A stretch of 64,000 nt of DNA from Hymenopus coronatus (lineage: Eukaryota; Arthropoda; Insecta; Mantodea; Hymenopodidae). Position numbers and translations under genes: made by a program. This document shows, piece after piece, positions 48,578-59,546 of this stretch. The notes below the pieces were generated by a model. That model did no database searches. It was not told the origin of the DNA and saw only the letters and a list, made by a program, of their open reading frames with translations. Location of the stretch: the NCBI GenBank assembly GCA_030762935.1, contig CM060892.1, positions 84,054,827 through 84,118,826 on the forward strand. The letters run 5' to 3'. Every line of letters begins with the position of its first letter. The first letter of the stretch is position 1.

Positions 48578-48660
48578 TATAAAAGGGAGCTGCAAGCCAG
48601 TTGTGAATCACTTTTCAACTGGGAATGCTAAGCGTGCAGTTGCGTGTGAGATGGAATAAA
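48578..48660 (+). promoter_or_regulatory. TATA box, initiator and polyadenylation signal close together
   Basis: TATAAAAG (48578-48585) is followed 32 bases on by TCACTT (A at 48610), close to the insect initiator, and then by AATAAA at 48655-48660. Promoter and poly-A signal within 85 bp is the layout of an LTR R region. No second LTR or retroviral-type ORF was found, so a solo LTR is the likely reading. The LTR ends and target duplication were not resolved. Confidence 0.45.
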
Positions 48661-48819
48661 CTACCGTTTGCTCTTATTTGTTAGTTTATTTTAAGGAATT
48701 CTCTTTGTATCTGCCCTAAAGAGAACATTTTTGTCATCAGGCAAAGAGAAAGGACTTAGCAGAAAACCAGTCTTTACTGAAATTGTCCATAAATGGCAAG
48801 CATAGGTATGACATGGAGA

Positions 48820-48870
48820 GGTCGTGGTCGTGGTGGTGGTGGTTGTGGTGGTAGCGGTGGCGGTAGTAGT
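48820..48870. repeat. GGT-rich simple repeat
   Basis: Imperfect GGT/GGC trinucleotides. Confidence 0.8.
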
Positions 48871-48989
48871 ATTTTATTAAGTTTACAATAATTACATGGG
48901 TCGGGTGACCATAGATGCTGTCGAAAAATACTTGAGTTTAAAATATTACCTACATATATGTTTTATATATTTTAACAACATTGGAAATA

Positions 48990-49080
48990 CACACACACAC
49001 ATATATACACGCTCGCGCGCTACGACAACATAAACACAGAACAATAAAAGAGAGACACTCTGATATCACACACACACACT
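48990..49080. repeat. CA microsatellites
   Basis: Two short CA tracts (about 48991-49003 and 49068-49078). Confidence 0.75.
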
Positions 49081-49299
49081 GCCCTCACAACTATACCACG
49101 TATTCATGCATATAGACTAGTTAACACCAAATAAGTGTATACAATATTTACACAAATATTTTATCTCTTAGTGCACTTACTTCCATTAAGTATGTGCCCA
49201 GACTTGGCCAACTTTGGCTGTTTAGAATCAAATCCCAGAATGCTGTCCTTCGTCTGTTTGAAGCTAAAAATACTTCCGGAATATTTTTTTCTTAGCATC

Positions 49300-49990
49300 C
49301 TCCATCTGCAAGCAATCTGCCAAAATACGAGTCTTCATGATCCCCGCATAATGGGCAAATCCACCTATCAGCTTTATCAACTACCTTATGAGCTTTCCAC
49401 CCTCCCAGCCTGAGCCACGATATTCCCGATCTTTGTTTCATACCCAATTATAAAAGATATGCTTCTTTACCCCACCCAATTTTTATTTCGTTTTGTGAGT
49501 ACAATGACGATTTGTTTCTACATTCAAATTTGTTTCTACATATTTCCTGCCTGTTTATATCGCATAGTCGCCTTTTTATTTTATTGACAACGCTATATCT
49601 ATTTTCGCTGCCCCCTTGCCAAATATCGTTTAAGCCAATCTTTGATAATCCCCGTTGTAACCCCGCCGCCCACCATTTGGGATGCTCTATGTTACTCATC
49701 TGATGCCGATAACATATTGCTCTTAGAGTTGTTTGATCACCTTTAATTATTCGCATCCACTATGTAACTAAACTTAATTTCGCATATACAGCATCTTCCC
49801 AGCATCCTACCTGAAGAAGAACGTCGTAATTAGAAGTACCCCTCCCCAATCCCAGAATACGTTTCCAGAAACGACGTTGTATTTTATTTAGATTATCTAC
49901 CCTATCCCATCCCCACACCTCACTTCCATATAGCAATGAAGACCTAACCATTGCTTCAGACATGGTTTGTAATGTTTTTGTAATCAAATA
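49300..49990 (-). pseudogene. LINE C-terminal region related to the 30.8-kb element
   Basis: On the minus strand, 49987 downwards reads 'LLYGSEVWGW' and 'IQRRFWKRILGLGRGTSNYD'. This matches the 'MLYGIEVWGLE...FCKEILGLP' region of the intact LINE. A stop at 49760 is followed by a second open part (49756-49448) with a tryptophan/arginine-rich stretch. A shifted frame near 49390-49320 contains 'RWICPLCGDHEDS', the zinc-motif region. Reverse-transcriptase catalytic motifs are not present, so this is a 5'-truncated, frameshifted copy. Confidence 0.8.
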
Positions 49991-50635
49991 GTTTAAGGAA
50001 TATAAGGTATTTGATTGTCGTTTCTTTTAAAAGAGAAAATTTAAAGGTTTGTTTCTATAGAGCTTATTTCTATGTTTAGAGTACTGTAATGATGAGATCT
50101 TGATTGATGGTATAATTAAATTCTGCAGCAAACATGGAGGTTATTGTATGCCTGATATCTTCGCTGTACATTGCATATTTTTCTGTCTGTGAATGTGAAA
50201 TTTCCTATCATTCCAATAATCTCTTCCGGTGAAAAATGAATGTTGGTTTTACTATATCCTTATATTCGTTATCGCAAGGTTTAAATGGTTAAATTGAAGC
50301 CCTATCGACCCCTGTGTGCCGCTCGTCAAACTTTAAGTTGCCCTCCCTCAGGTCACGCACACGTGAAATTATCTTACATGAAGCGCAGGCACGAATTCAA
50401 ACTCATTTCAACCATTCACAAACTGTTGGCGAATTTTGAGGGTAGCTTTGGTGCAGATTTGCCTTATGGGATTACATGCGGTCAATCATGAAGATAGAAA
50501 CTTTTAACACAGTTCACATAAAACCTCTGCTTGGTAAACCAAAATTTGTCGTTTTGCAAAATTCTAAAATCATGAATAGACATTCTATAATGAACTTGAC
50601 ACTTGTTTAAAATAAAGTTAAGTTTTTATAGTGTT
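49991..50635. other. Unassigned stretch
   Basis: No recognisable domain or RNA gene. Confidence 0.35.
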
Positions 50636-50833
50636 TAGCGCCTGCAGGCGATGACACTGGTGATACACGACATGATGATGCAGCACCGATTTAATGCGAT
50701 GTCGGGGGAAGTGGGAGAAAACCGCCCTGCGCCGCTTTGTCCTCCACAAATCTCACATACGGTTACTTGGGATCGAATCCGGACCGTCTAGGTGAGAGGC
50801 GACTGGTCTAACCACTCGGCCACTGCGCGGCCT
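50636..50833 (-). repeat. tRNA-derived SINE type 1, copy 3
   Basis: On the minus strand: A box region 'agtggccgagtggttagac' (about 50825-50806), B box region complementary to 'gggatcgaatccgg' (50769-50782), then body blocks 'gtatgtgagatttgtggagg', 'ggcgcagggcggttttctcc' and 'cttcccccgacatcgcatt'. The order is identical to the copies at 8.4 and 39.3 kb. Confidence 0.88.
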
Positions 50834-50984
50834 GTGTGGTATTGATTCGTGTATCCATCACTATGATGGATATCCTCGAAGCCTACTACTTTAGGTTTGT
50901 ATATATTATGCGTTTTATTTATAGCCGGGCCGTCAATTTCGAACATGTGTAGTTTGCTTGCTGATCTAGGCATTTATTTAGTGT

Positions 50985-51492
50985 TTTGTTTATTTATTTA
51001 TCCTGGTTGTAGTCAAGGCCACAAGGCCTTCTCTTCCACTCTACCAGACAATACGTTAAATTCAACACAGCAATGATAAAATGAATGAAAGAATAAAGAA
51101 CAAAACTACAATTCTATACAATTTAATAAAAACATACATAAAAATGTTCATCAAATATACTGAAATGAAAAGAAAAAAAAAATAAATGAAATATTCGTGA
51201 TAAGTCGAAACACATATTAGTAATATTTACAATTGAAATGCATAATACGTGTAAGCACAAACAATATAAATAACGAGAAATGAAGGTAGTGATGTATTTG
51301 TCATATTAATACAGCAGCAGATTAGGTTTAATTATAAACGTATGCCCTAAGTTTCTGCTTGAACAGTATAACGTTCCGGCTGTCACTTACGTCTTCAGGT
51401 AGGGAATTCAAAAGAAGAGCTAAATCTATTATAAATGATGATGTATAGAAGGTTGTATGATGAGCAGGTATAGCAAGAAGGTTATATTCTCT
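50985..51492 (-). pseudogene. LINE C-terminus and 3' untranslated end
   Basis: The minus-strand frame from 51492 to the stop at 51328-51330 reads 'REYNLLAIPAHHTTFYTSSF' and continues 'LLLNSLPEDVSDSRNVILFK'. This is the classic end of CR1/L2/Jockey-group reverse transcriptases ('SF...LWNSLP..VR.S.S...FK..L'). The 3' region ends at 51007-50985 with 'ccacaaggccttctcttcca' and TTTATTTA units, that is, a TAAA-type tail. The copy is 5'-truncated. Confidence 0.82.
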
Positions 51493-51719
51493 TTCATTAA
51501 TTGATGTAATTTATACACTTTTGTAGCTTATCGTCATTTTCCTCCAACATTGCTATAACAACTGCACGCATAATGATACTAACATTTATTTTTATTAATA
51601 TGTATACTCGGATTCACTTACTCTCTCCAGTCCTTGGTCAAATGATTTATGTACAACACTTACAGCCTACAGTCTTGTTTAAGTCCATTACTGGTAGAAA
51701 TTTCTTCAGCTTTTTTTAT

Positions 51720-51734
51720 CATTATTATTATCAC

Positions 51735-51779
<45 letters not shown>
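51720..51779. repeat. (ATT)n microsatellite
   Basis: ATT trinucleotides with one interruption near 51733, at the 3' side of a dead RTE element. Confidence 0.95.
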
Positions 51780-53000
51780 TTTGGTACTGTATTTTCTACA
51801 ATTCTGCTAACATAAGCCTTCCATTTCATTTTATTTCTTTCTATATTATCATTAGCTTAAACAATTTTAAATCGTATGTTATTCCTTACTTTATGGAATG
51901 TGTACCTTTCCTAACACATACACACATGTATGTATGTATGTATGTATGTATGTATGTATGTATGTATGTATGTATGTATGTATGTATGTATGTATGTATG
52001 TATGTATGTATGTATGTATGTATGTATGTATGTATGTATGTATGTATGTATGTATGTATGTATGTATGTATGTATGTATGTATGTATGTATGTATGTATG
52101 TATGTATGTATGTATGTATGTATGTATGTATGTATGTATGTATGTATGTATGTATGTATGTATGTATGTATGTATGTATGTATGTATGTATGTATGTATG
52201 TATGTATGTATGTATGTATGTATGTATGTATGTATGTATGTATGTATGTATGTATGTATGTATGTATGTATGTATGTATGTATGTATGTATGTATGTATG
52301 TATGTATGTATGTATGTATGTATGTATGTATGTATGTATGTATGTATGTATGTATGTATGTATGTATGTATGTATGTATGTATGTATGTATGTATGTATG
52401 TATGTATGTATGTATGTATGTATGTATGTATGTATGTATGTATGTATGTATGTATGTATGTATGTATGTATGTATGTATGTATGTATGTATGTATGTATG
52501 TATGTATGTATGTATGTATGTATGTATGTATGTATGTATGTATGTATGTATGTATGTATGTATGTATGTATGTATGTATGTATGTATGTATGTATGTATG
52601 TATGTATGTATGTATGTATGTATGTATGTATGTATGTATGTATGTATGTATGTATGTATGTATGTATGTATGTATGTATGTATGTATGTATGTATGTATG
52701 TATGTATGTATGTATGTATGTATGTATGTATGTATGTATGTATGTATGTATGTATACATGCATGCATGAGCTTCATCTCTGCTACCTTTATGTGGGATCT
52801 TTCATTTTTATACTAACCATGATTCAGAACCATATACAAGAGTAGGCACAGCCATAATTTTATAGAATTTAATGTGTCTTTCCTCTTTTGTTCTTCCAAT
52901 TGTTCCACAAATAGCGTGTAATCTGCGGTTTTTATACTGGAGTTAATTATTTTTTCAACTATTTTAGAAGCTCTATTTAGGAGGTTATGTATCATACATA
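51775..53000 (-). pseudogene. Dead RTE-like LINE split by the TATG array
   Basis: On the minus strand the order of RTE C-terminal signatures is kept on both sides of the array. Upstream (about 52925-52800) a frame reads 'ICGTIGRT', then 'IKFYKIMAVPTLVYGSESW', and just before the array 'VAEMKLMHA' (canonical 'AAEMKFLR'). After the array, 51900-51780 reads 'YTFHKVRNNIRFKI' (canonical 'GYTLLD..RNE.IR.EL') and 'IERNKMKWKAYVSRI'. Frameshifts and stops are present. The reverse-transcriptase catalytic part is missing. Confidence 0.78.
51926..52755. repeat. (TATG)n tetranucleotide array, about 207 perfect units
   Basis: About 830 bp without a single interruption that I can see, bordered by CACACATG and ACATGCATGCATG. 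Because the unit is 4 bp and the sequence contains no stop in any frame, long artefactual open frames run on both strands. They are not genes. Array length could be affected by assembly. Confidence 0.98.
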
Positions 53001-53004
53001 ATTA

Positions 53005-53395
53005 CTCAAGAATCTATAAAGTTCTCAGCAAGTGTTACTTATAGATTAAGAACCGACCACACTAAACTAACTCATAATTGGCCATTTACAAGACATGACA
53101 CGCCAGTTTGTGAACATTGCAATAAAAGACTTACAGCAAAGCATATTTTTACCGAATGTGGTCGCTATTCCAACTATAGAATCAAGAAACAAATTGTCAC
53201 AGGTTTTCAGGCAGCATTAGACAAACCGGTAATATCAGTATTTAAATTTATAAAAGGTTGTGACTTAATTAGTTTATGCTTAGCATTTTGAAAACCTGTT
53301 AACAGGTTTGAAATAATGTAATAATGCTAATGCTTTTTGTCACTATAACACCTATGTTGTCAGACGATTAAATAGAAATATAATAAAAAAATCAT
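53005..53395 (+). pseudogene. LINE C-terminal zinc-motif region and 3' end
   Basis: An open frame from about 53005 to the stop at 53289-53291 contains 'YRLRTDHTKLTHNWPFT' and 'CEHCNKRLTAKHIFTEC'. The latter is a C-x2-C-x7-H-x4-C motif typical of the end of I/Jockey-type LINE proteins, normally after RNase H. About 100 bp of 3' sequence and a short A-run follow. The copy is 5'-truncated and begins where the inverted RTE remnant ends. Confidence 0.8.
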
Positions 53396-53861
53396 CCTTA
53401 ATTTTCGTCCTTTTATACCACCAAATTAAAGACCTTTTATAAACCTGCATTTTATAAACAAGGGTTTAATTATCTCTGAATTACTTTGGCTGTAACGTCA
53501 ATAAACCAAGCAAGGCCATCCAACAGCAAATATCCTTTCGGACATGCAGTATCGAAGGAATTTTACCTTACTCTAGCATTACAGTATACGTGTTCTACTC
53601 ATACGTGTTGACGTTTGCATATGCAGCAAGGCGTTGACCCGTTTTACTTTACCATCTGAAGTTCGATCATTATACAACCCTCCTAGGTGTGTCTCAGGTA
53701 ACTCACTCTGTGAATAATGCACTCTAATTATCTTTATTATCTGTAAAGTGTTCTTCCTTGGAAGATGCAGAGCCTAGCTACCAAGGTTCTTTTTAAGGTG
53801 ATGGATCTGCAAAAATTTGACAGAAAATTGTGAAAAATTTAAATGCATGTTTACATAATAA
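53396..53861. other. Unassigned stretch
   Basis: No recognisable feature. Confidence 0.35.
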
Positions 53862-54752
53862 AAAAATCTGATGTGTACCATTCACATGACTTTCTCCATA
53901 TCCCTGCAACAAATAATTCTTAAAAAGCTTATACTTCTATTTACTTTATGCTAATCAGAAAAAATTAGCAGAAATAGTCTTATTACTCGCATCCTGGTAA
54001 GTAGGAGCGAAATAAGGGACAATCGTAGGTTAAAGTGATAGTCAAAAGCTGGTTGCTAGGTCAATGAAGTTCCTTTGTTTATATGGATAGGAGTTGACAA
54101 GTTCCAGTATGAGAAAAGTATACGCTTTTCATAGCAGAAACCAAAAATAAGGAATGTCACAAAAACGACGAACTCCACGAAAAAAATGTATATAACATAA
54201 ATTGTGTGTTTTAATGTGCTCTACATTTTTGTGTAGTAAGTTTTTGTCCATCTCTTACGGTTTAGAAGTTACTCAAACTTTAGTAAAATTCATCCTGAAT
54301 AAACTACTCTTCAGAGGCTATTCCCAGAAAATTCAAGATATACATTTCATTTGCCAGTTAAATATGTTTAATGTCCGAAATTTTAATCAAAATCGTTAGA
54401 GCCATTTTTGAGAAAATCAAAATTTTCGATAAAAGTTCCATGTAAAGGGTAGTTGGAGGTGGGGGGATTTTTCTCAAAATCTTCGTGTTGCATCCCTGAA
54501 AGATACTAAACTTAAATACCAAGTTTGGTATTTTACCGACTTTTCGTTTTTGAGTTATCGTGTCCAAAGACACACGGACACACGGACACACACACACACA
54601 CACACACACGGACATTTTTGTGAAAATGCTGTTTTTTGGATATTGGGGACCCTAAAACATATATTTCCGGTGAAATCTCGGTATCGAATTTTTGGTGGAG
54701 TGCAATACTTTCTCTATACACTATGTACATAGTGCGTATGGAGAAAGTAATT
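53862..54752 (-). repeat. Family H, full-length copy with near-perfect left palindrome
   Basis: Minus orientation: right end 'atctgatgtgtaccattcac', 'actttctccatatccctgca', all middle blocks of the main subfamily, CA tract (about 54571-54609), 'gtgaaatctcggtatcgaat', and left end at 54709-54752 where 'actttctctatacactatgt' pairs with 'acatagtgcgtatggagaaa'. This is the clearest example of the terminal palindrome. Confidence 0.92.
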
Positions 54753-55964
54753 ATATAAATTTAAAACCTTATATCGTTTTGTCCAATGGCTCACTTAGCT
54801 ACCAATTAACTGAAGCTATAAATGGGTAGGCGCATGCTTAGACTCTCCCATATTTAAAAATCTTATTTTCTCACAAACATTTTCCAACACTTTTCTATGC
54901 TCAAAATGTTCCACACAATGCAATTTTTCACTAATTTATTCCAAACGTTTTATAGCTCTCTTACAAAAGCATATAATAAAAAATGTGTATACTTTTTGAA
55001 ACAATTCTCCAGTTTTAAGAAGAAGCAACAGCATTTAGATATTACGAAAAGTAGTAAATATTTTACACTAATTAGAGCTAATATAAAGAATATAATATGA
55101 CAGAACTATTTTTAAACTCATTTGCTATAAAAATATAATGTGAATAATTTTAAAAAATACATAGCGTGGCTCATTTTATTTGAAGTATTAGTTAATAACT
55201 ATTCAAGCTCAACTGAATAGACTTTTTGATTTGGAATTATCAGCTTTATTGGGAGACAAAATTTTCTGTATTTAATATACGTGGTAGGGAAATTATGAGG
55301 AAGTCCTAATACGAGTAAAATGAAAATTGAGAAATACTTCATATAATCTACATAAAAGTATACAGTTAATTCAATCGACTTCCTCTGTATTACCCACTCT
55401 TCAGATCACACACAGAAACGATTCCTGAAGTTCTGATTGGCTTGCAACCAAGAGGAGAGTCCAAATACGCGGCTTCTCGTAACGAATGTTACTAGTTATG
55501 TAACTTTTAGGTTTCAAATGATAACGAGCTTGTGTCATTGTTACGCAGGTCTTCTGAAGTCCTCTCTCCAGCTGCTCAATTAATTATCGCTGTCGTTTCG
55601 TTTGTTTTATTCGCTCACAAACGAGAGTAAAACTGCATATTCTACAAAGGGACTCACATTCAAGGAAATGCTCACCGAATGAGATGGTTGGCTAATTAAT
55701 CAAGGGAGAGAGAAAAGATCCAGCGTGGCACAATTCGGTTACAATTTTCTCTCCCCTTCAATTTCGGTCTGTTGCGCTCTCGAACGTTAACCCGCTTGCT
55801 TTTGGCGCAGAATGTTAAACTCGTTTCGTTTCTTTTTTCCATTTAAATTGAACTACGTCTAAAATCAAATAGTTTAACCAATGTTTAGCTTCAATTTATT
55901 TTACAAAATCTCTGATTCAGAAGAAACAGATTTGGCCAGTTTACTCAACCATCTTTTTTAAATT
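54753..55964. other. Unassigned AT-rich stretch
   Basis: No recognisable gene. The section around 55400-55830 is less AT-rich but shows no domain. Confidence 0.35.
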
Positions 55965-56072
55965 TCTGTAGCAGGTACCTGGTATATAGAGAAGGTATTA
56001 CAATTCACCCAAAACATTACACCAAAATACTTTTCTGATGCTTATTAATTCCAAAATAAGCATTTTATAAAC
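55965..56072 (+). repeat. Family H, short left-end fragment
   Basis: 'atatagagaaggtattacaa', 'ttcacccaaaacattac' and 'attccaaaataagcatttt' follow the first ~110 bp of the repeat. Confidence 0.55.
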
Positions 56073-56751
56073 TATAAAGAAAACTTATGGGAGTAAAACG
56101 TTACATTTTAGACACTTAAAATAGGCAGATATTACATAAAATCACAAAAAACTGATTTATTTGAGTTAATAATATTAAAATTAAAGTAGTAAAGCTAATA
56201 AAAATAATCCAAGATAAACTTATAAATTAATGAGAAACTAGCCCTGGGATACAAGTATTTAAAAAGACGGAAAAACAGAATTCAGAGAGCTAATTTTCAC
56301 AATACTTTCCTGAAAATCTCAAATAAATTAATTCAACAAAAGCTTCTAGAACTAATTTATTTCTAAGATGTACAACAAGAAAATCTGACCTGGAAGTTCA
56401 GGCACAAATGCCTTTTTATAATTAGAGAGGTCACAGAAAAGGCTATTGAATGTTTTAAAAAATGTATATTTATGTTTTATTGATCTCAAAAATACCTTTG
56501 ACAAGCTGAAACTTAACGTTGTAATAAATATTTTACACTTAAATAAGGTACCAAATGGTCTGATTTTATTTACTATAGACATTATAACTTATAATTTAGA
56601 AGAATAAAACTAGATGGGAATGTGGCAGAGAAAATACCAATCAGAAGAGGAGTTCGCCAAGGATATTCACAAGTTCCATTAGTATTTATTTTGGTAATTA
56701 ATGAAGTAATAAAAGATATCAAACACACACATGGATATAGGATGGGAAATA

Positions 56752-57634
56752 CAGGGTTACTACAAAAGAAATAGACAACTTCAACTGCCTGTAAAACAAA
56801 AACTATTAAGAGATAGCAACTTAATTATTTTGGAGGTATGTTGAGAAACTCTCAAAGTTTTGTTTGTTGCTATTGGTAATGCTGTAGTGTTTTGTTTGTT
56901 GTTGCAGAAGCTGAAATGGCGGAAAATCCTGTGGAAAAGGCATATTGCGTGTTGGAATTTGCTAGAACGCAATCAGCAACTGTTGTCCAACGACATTTTA
57001 GAACACGTTACCACGAAAATGAAATGATGCGCTCACAAAAACGCTCGTCTTCATCATGTCCCAACATGTCGATGCAAAAGTCACGCCGTATGACCTTATC
57101 TTCTTCACTCAGAAACTGCAACATCTGTAATCTGTAAGGCATCATGTGCAGTCGCTTCCGCAAGATTATCCATACAGTTTGCTGTGGAGTTTGTAATTGC
57201 ATGCTTGCCCTAGATGTCGATTTCTGTGGGCTTCTTATGTAGGCAGCACGAACACGTTCAACGTTTTCTTCCGAAACTCTTGGTCTTCCCGAGCTCTTCC
57301 CTTTGCACAAACATCCCGTTGTCTCGAATTTTCTATACCAGTCGTAGATTGACTGTCTAGTCGGTGGCGTTTTGTGAAAACGTGTTCTAAAATGTCGTTG
57401 GACAACAGTTACTGATTGCGTTCTAGCAAATTCCAACACGCAATATGCCTTTTCCACAGGATTTTCCGCCATTTCAGCTTCTGCAACAACAAACAAAACA
57501 TACAGCGTTACCAATAGTAACAAACAAAACTTTGAGAGTTTCTCAACATACCTCTAAAATAATTAGGTTGCTATCTGTAATAGTTTTTGTTTTACAGGCA
57601 GTTGAAGTTGTCTATTTCTTTTATAGTAACCCTG
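56752..57634 (-). mobile_element. Inverted-duplication derivative of a mariner element
   Basis: The element is 883 bp and starts and ends with CAGGGTTACTA, flanked by TA on both sides (56750-56751, 57635-57636), the Tc1/mariner target duplication. The termini continue as unusually long inverted arms: 56752-57009 and 57380-57634, about 255 bp, with about nine differences by eye. Both arms are the 5' end of the same parent, including its 5' untranslated region and the first ~30 codons. A 370-bp unique middle holds the rest of the transposase N-terminus. The 3' half of the parent, with the catalytic domain, is gone. Confidence 0.93.
57008..57472 (-). pseudogene. Truncated mariner transposase, DNA-binding half only
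   Basis: The minus-strand frame starts at 57472 with 'MAENPVEK' and runs 154 codons. It contains the N-terminal helix-turn-helix ('TVVQRHFRTRF', 'PPTRQSIYDWYRKFETTG'), 'SGRPRVSEENV', the second helix-turn-helix ('STSRASMQLQTPQQTVWIIL') and 'SEEDKVIRRDFC'. It stops after 'RFCERII', just before the place where the first catalytic Asp would be ('FSDEA' in the family), because the sequence crosses into the opposite arm. It cannot catalyse transposition. If expressed it could bind mariner ends, but expression is not shown by the sequence. Confidence 0.85.
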
Positions 57635-58295
57635 TATATTAATAATTATGTGTAACGTGGATGACTTATAAAGATTACTGTATGATTTTGTCTTAGTTGC
57701 CGAAGATTTGTTTTGAAAATAACAAAAACTAAAAATAAGATGCCTTTTAGATGTAAATTAGAACTCAAAATAGAGATGATTGAGCTGATCTGATAATTAA
57801 ATACTTAGGTGCTGAAACAACCAGCTAAGAACCACTGCAGAATGAATTTGCGCTTCAAGCTAATAAAGCAGCAAGAGTGCTTAGATTTATGTTTGAAAGT
57901 ATTTTATATGAAAAATAAGTATTTAATAAACATACTAAAACACAATATATAGTGCAGTAGTAGGACCAACACCTATGCTGCTGAAAAAAGAGCAGACAGA
58001 ACCAAAGCAAAACACATCATAGAAAATATGAAATGAATATTCTCAAGAAAATTGAACATAAATGAGGAAAAAATTGAATTAGAACTGAAGAAATAAGAAG
58101 GCAGCTGAATATTTAAACAATAGGCAACTAGGTAGGTAAAAAAGGGTCGAATAATATCTTGCCTGACACCAATTAGATTGTACGCTTAGCAAGAGAGAAT
58201 TTGAAAGCAGATGGAAGACCAAGAAAGTGATGGAGGGGCTCTTTAATTCTGGATGGGACAGTACACAGGAGAGGGGGAGAAGATTATTTAATGTG

Positions 58296-59540
58296 CATTG
58301 TTGTCTTTAAAACAAATCCAACACATATCACAATTACAAACTAAGAGTAAACAGGGTTACCAAAGTTAGCTTCACTGTAAATAATAAGCACTTTCACTAA
58401 ATTATCCATCTAACAAGTATAACGTTTGTCACAAAAAATTAATTGGATTCGGACTGAAACAGTTACTGCGTATCTCGTAACGTAAATTTGGTCTCCTTAG
58501 GGCTTCCTATCTCATTGTGTTTAACGATACAGGCTTTCAAAATCATGGTAGATATTTGCGATTTAATTATGATTCTATGAAGGGCGTAAAATAACAAATA
58601 AAACAGAAATACGTATTTAACAAATCAAATAGGTTAATCGGCAAAATAGGCATTTAAAATAGACTTAAGTGGAAAATAGGACTACGGCTTAAACCCAAAT
58701 GCACTGGTCTTCTATTTTTGGATTGCAATGTTCATTGTAAGCACTTTGTATTGATCTCCCACAAGTGAACATCAAGCAATGTTAGGAAATTGCGAATTGC
58801 TTATGGAGAAAAATAATTGTGATCAACTTTCTTGAGTCAAATATACCTAGTGCAGGAAGGTTTTATGTTTCTCTCATCATTCACAGGAGTCTCGATATGA
58901 TAGATATTAAACAAGATTGCCGCATTATTATATCCTTTAATCAATCAATATATATTAGTATATATACAGATGCTGTATAAACTGTGGTTTCCTCTACCTA
59001 ATTTCCCTAAATTCCATTTCCTTCTCATGATTCATAATGTGTTTCCCTAGGTTTTATGGTATATGGTAGTGAGGACAAATGACGAGGCTTCTTGCTCAAA
59101 AGAAAACCAGTAGAGAAGTGATTGGCAGTCTGTAGTTTTTCACCCTCTAAGTGAGCTTCAGCAGTGGGTTCTTCGAGCCTGGAACTGTTAAGGACTTCCG
59201 CGCATCTGTGTGACCTGTCTATTTGCGGCCTATGACCTCTTGTATTTCCTTCACTTCGTTCATTCCTGTGGATGATAGATGTAGTAGATTTATCTAGTTC
59301 TTAGTGCGCGAGGTGTCTTCATCCATTGTATAACTTTTACATCTTGCGTTATTAAAATGATTGTGTTAAAATATATCCTTTATCTCATTTTAATATTCAT
59401 AGTGCCATCTGAGAAACTAATATTCCCTAGAAAGCGTCGGAGTAAATAGAGGAGGATAAGTTGCTAGCAATTTCAAGGGGCACAGGTTTGGCTCTTTCAG
59501 CTGCCTTTTGTGAGAGCGCTGTGAATCCCTAATAATCTTT
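58296..59540. other. Unassigned stretch
   Basis: No recognisable gene. Around 59100-59320 the sequence is less AT-rich and may be an unrecognised repeat. Confidence 0.35.
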
Positions 59541-59546
59541 AGAAAG

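Larger units (their letters stand above)
56470..58295 (+). pseudogene. Dead RTE-like LINE interrupted by a mariner
   Basis: Before the mariner, frames read 'IDLKNTFDKL' (RT motif A, canonical 'VDLEKAYD'; near 56480) and 'IRRGVRQGYSQVPLVFILVI' (motif B; 56635-56695). After the mariner, 57655-57710 contains a damaged catalytic box 'NVDD' with 'FVLVAED' after a stop. It continues with 'YLGAETT', 'ALQANKAARVLRF', later 'IRRQLNI', and near 58215 'GRPRK' followed by a stop, the usual C-terminal 'GRPRKRW' signature. Many stops and frame changes. The element once spanned the mariner site, which dates the mariner as later. Confidence 0.78.

Noticed and set aside
51886..52845. Six long open frames on both strands (279-315 codons)
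   Set aside because: They are translations of the TATG array, which contains no stop in any frame. Low-complexity repeats of YVCM or IHTY are not a protein family.
56892..57137. 81-codon plus-strand frame as a separate mariner gene
   Set aside because: It is the second, inverted copy of the transposase start in the left arm and runs into antisense sequence after about 30 codons.
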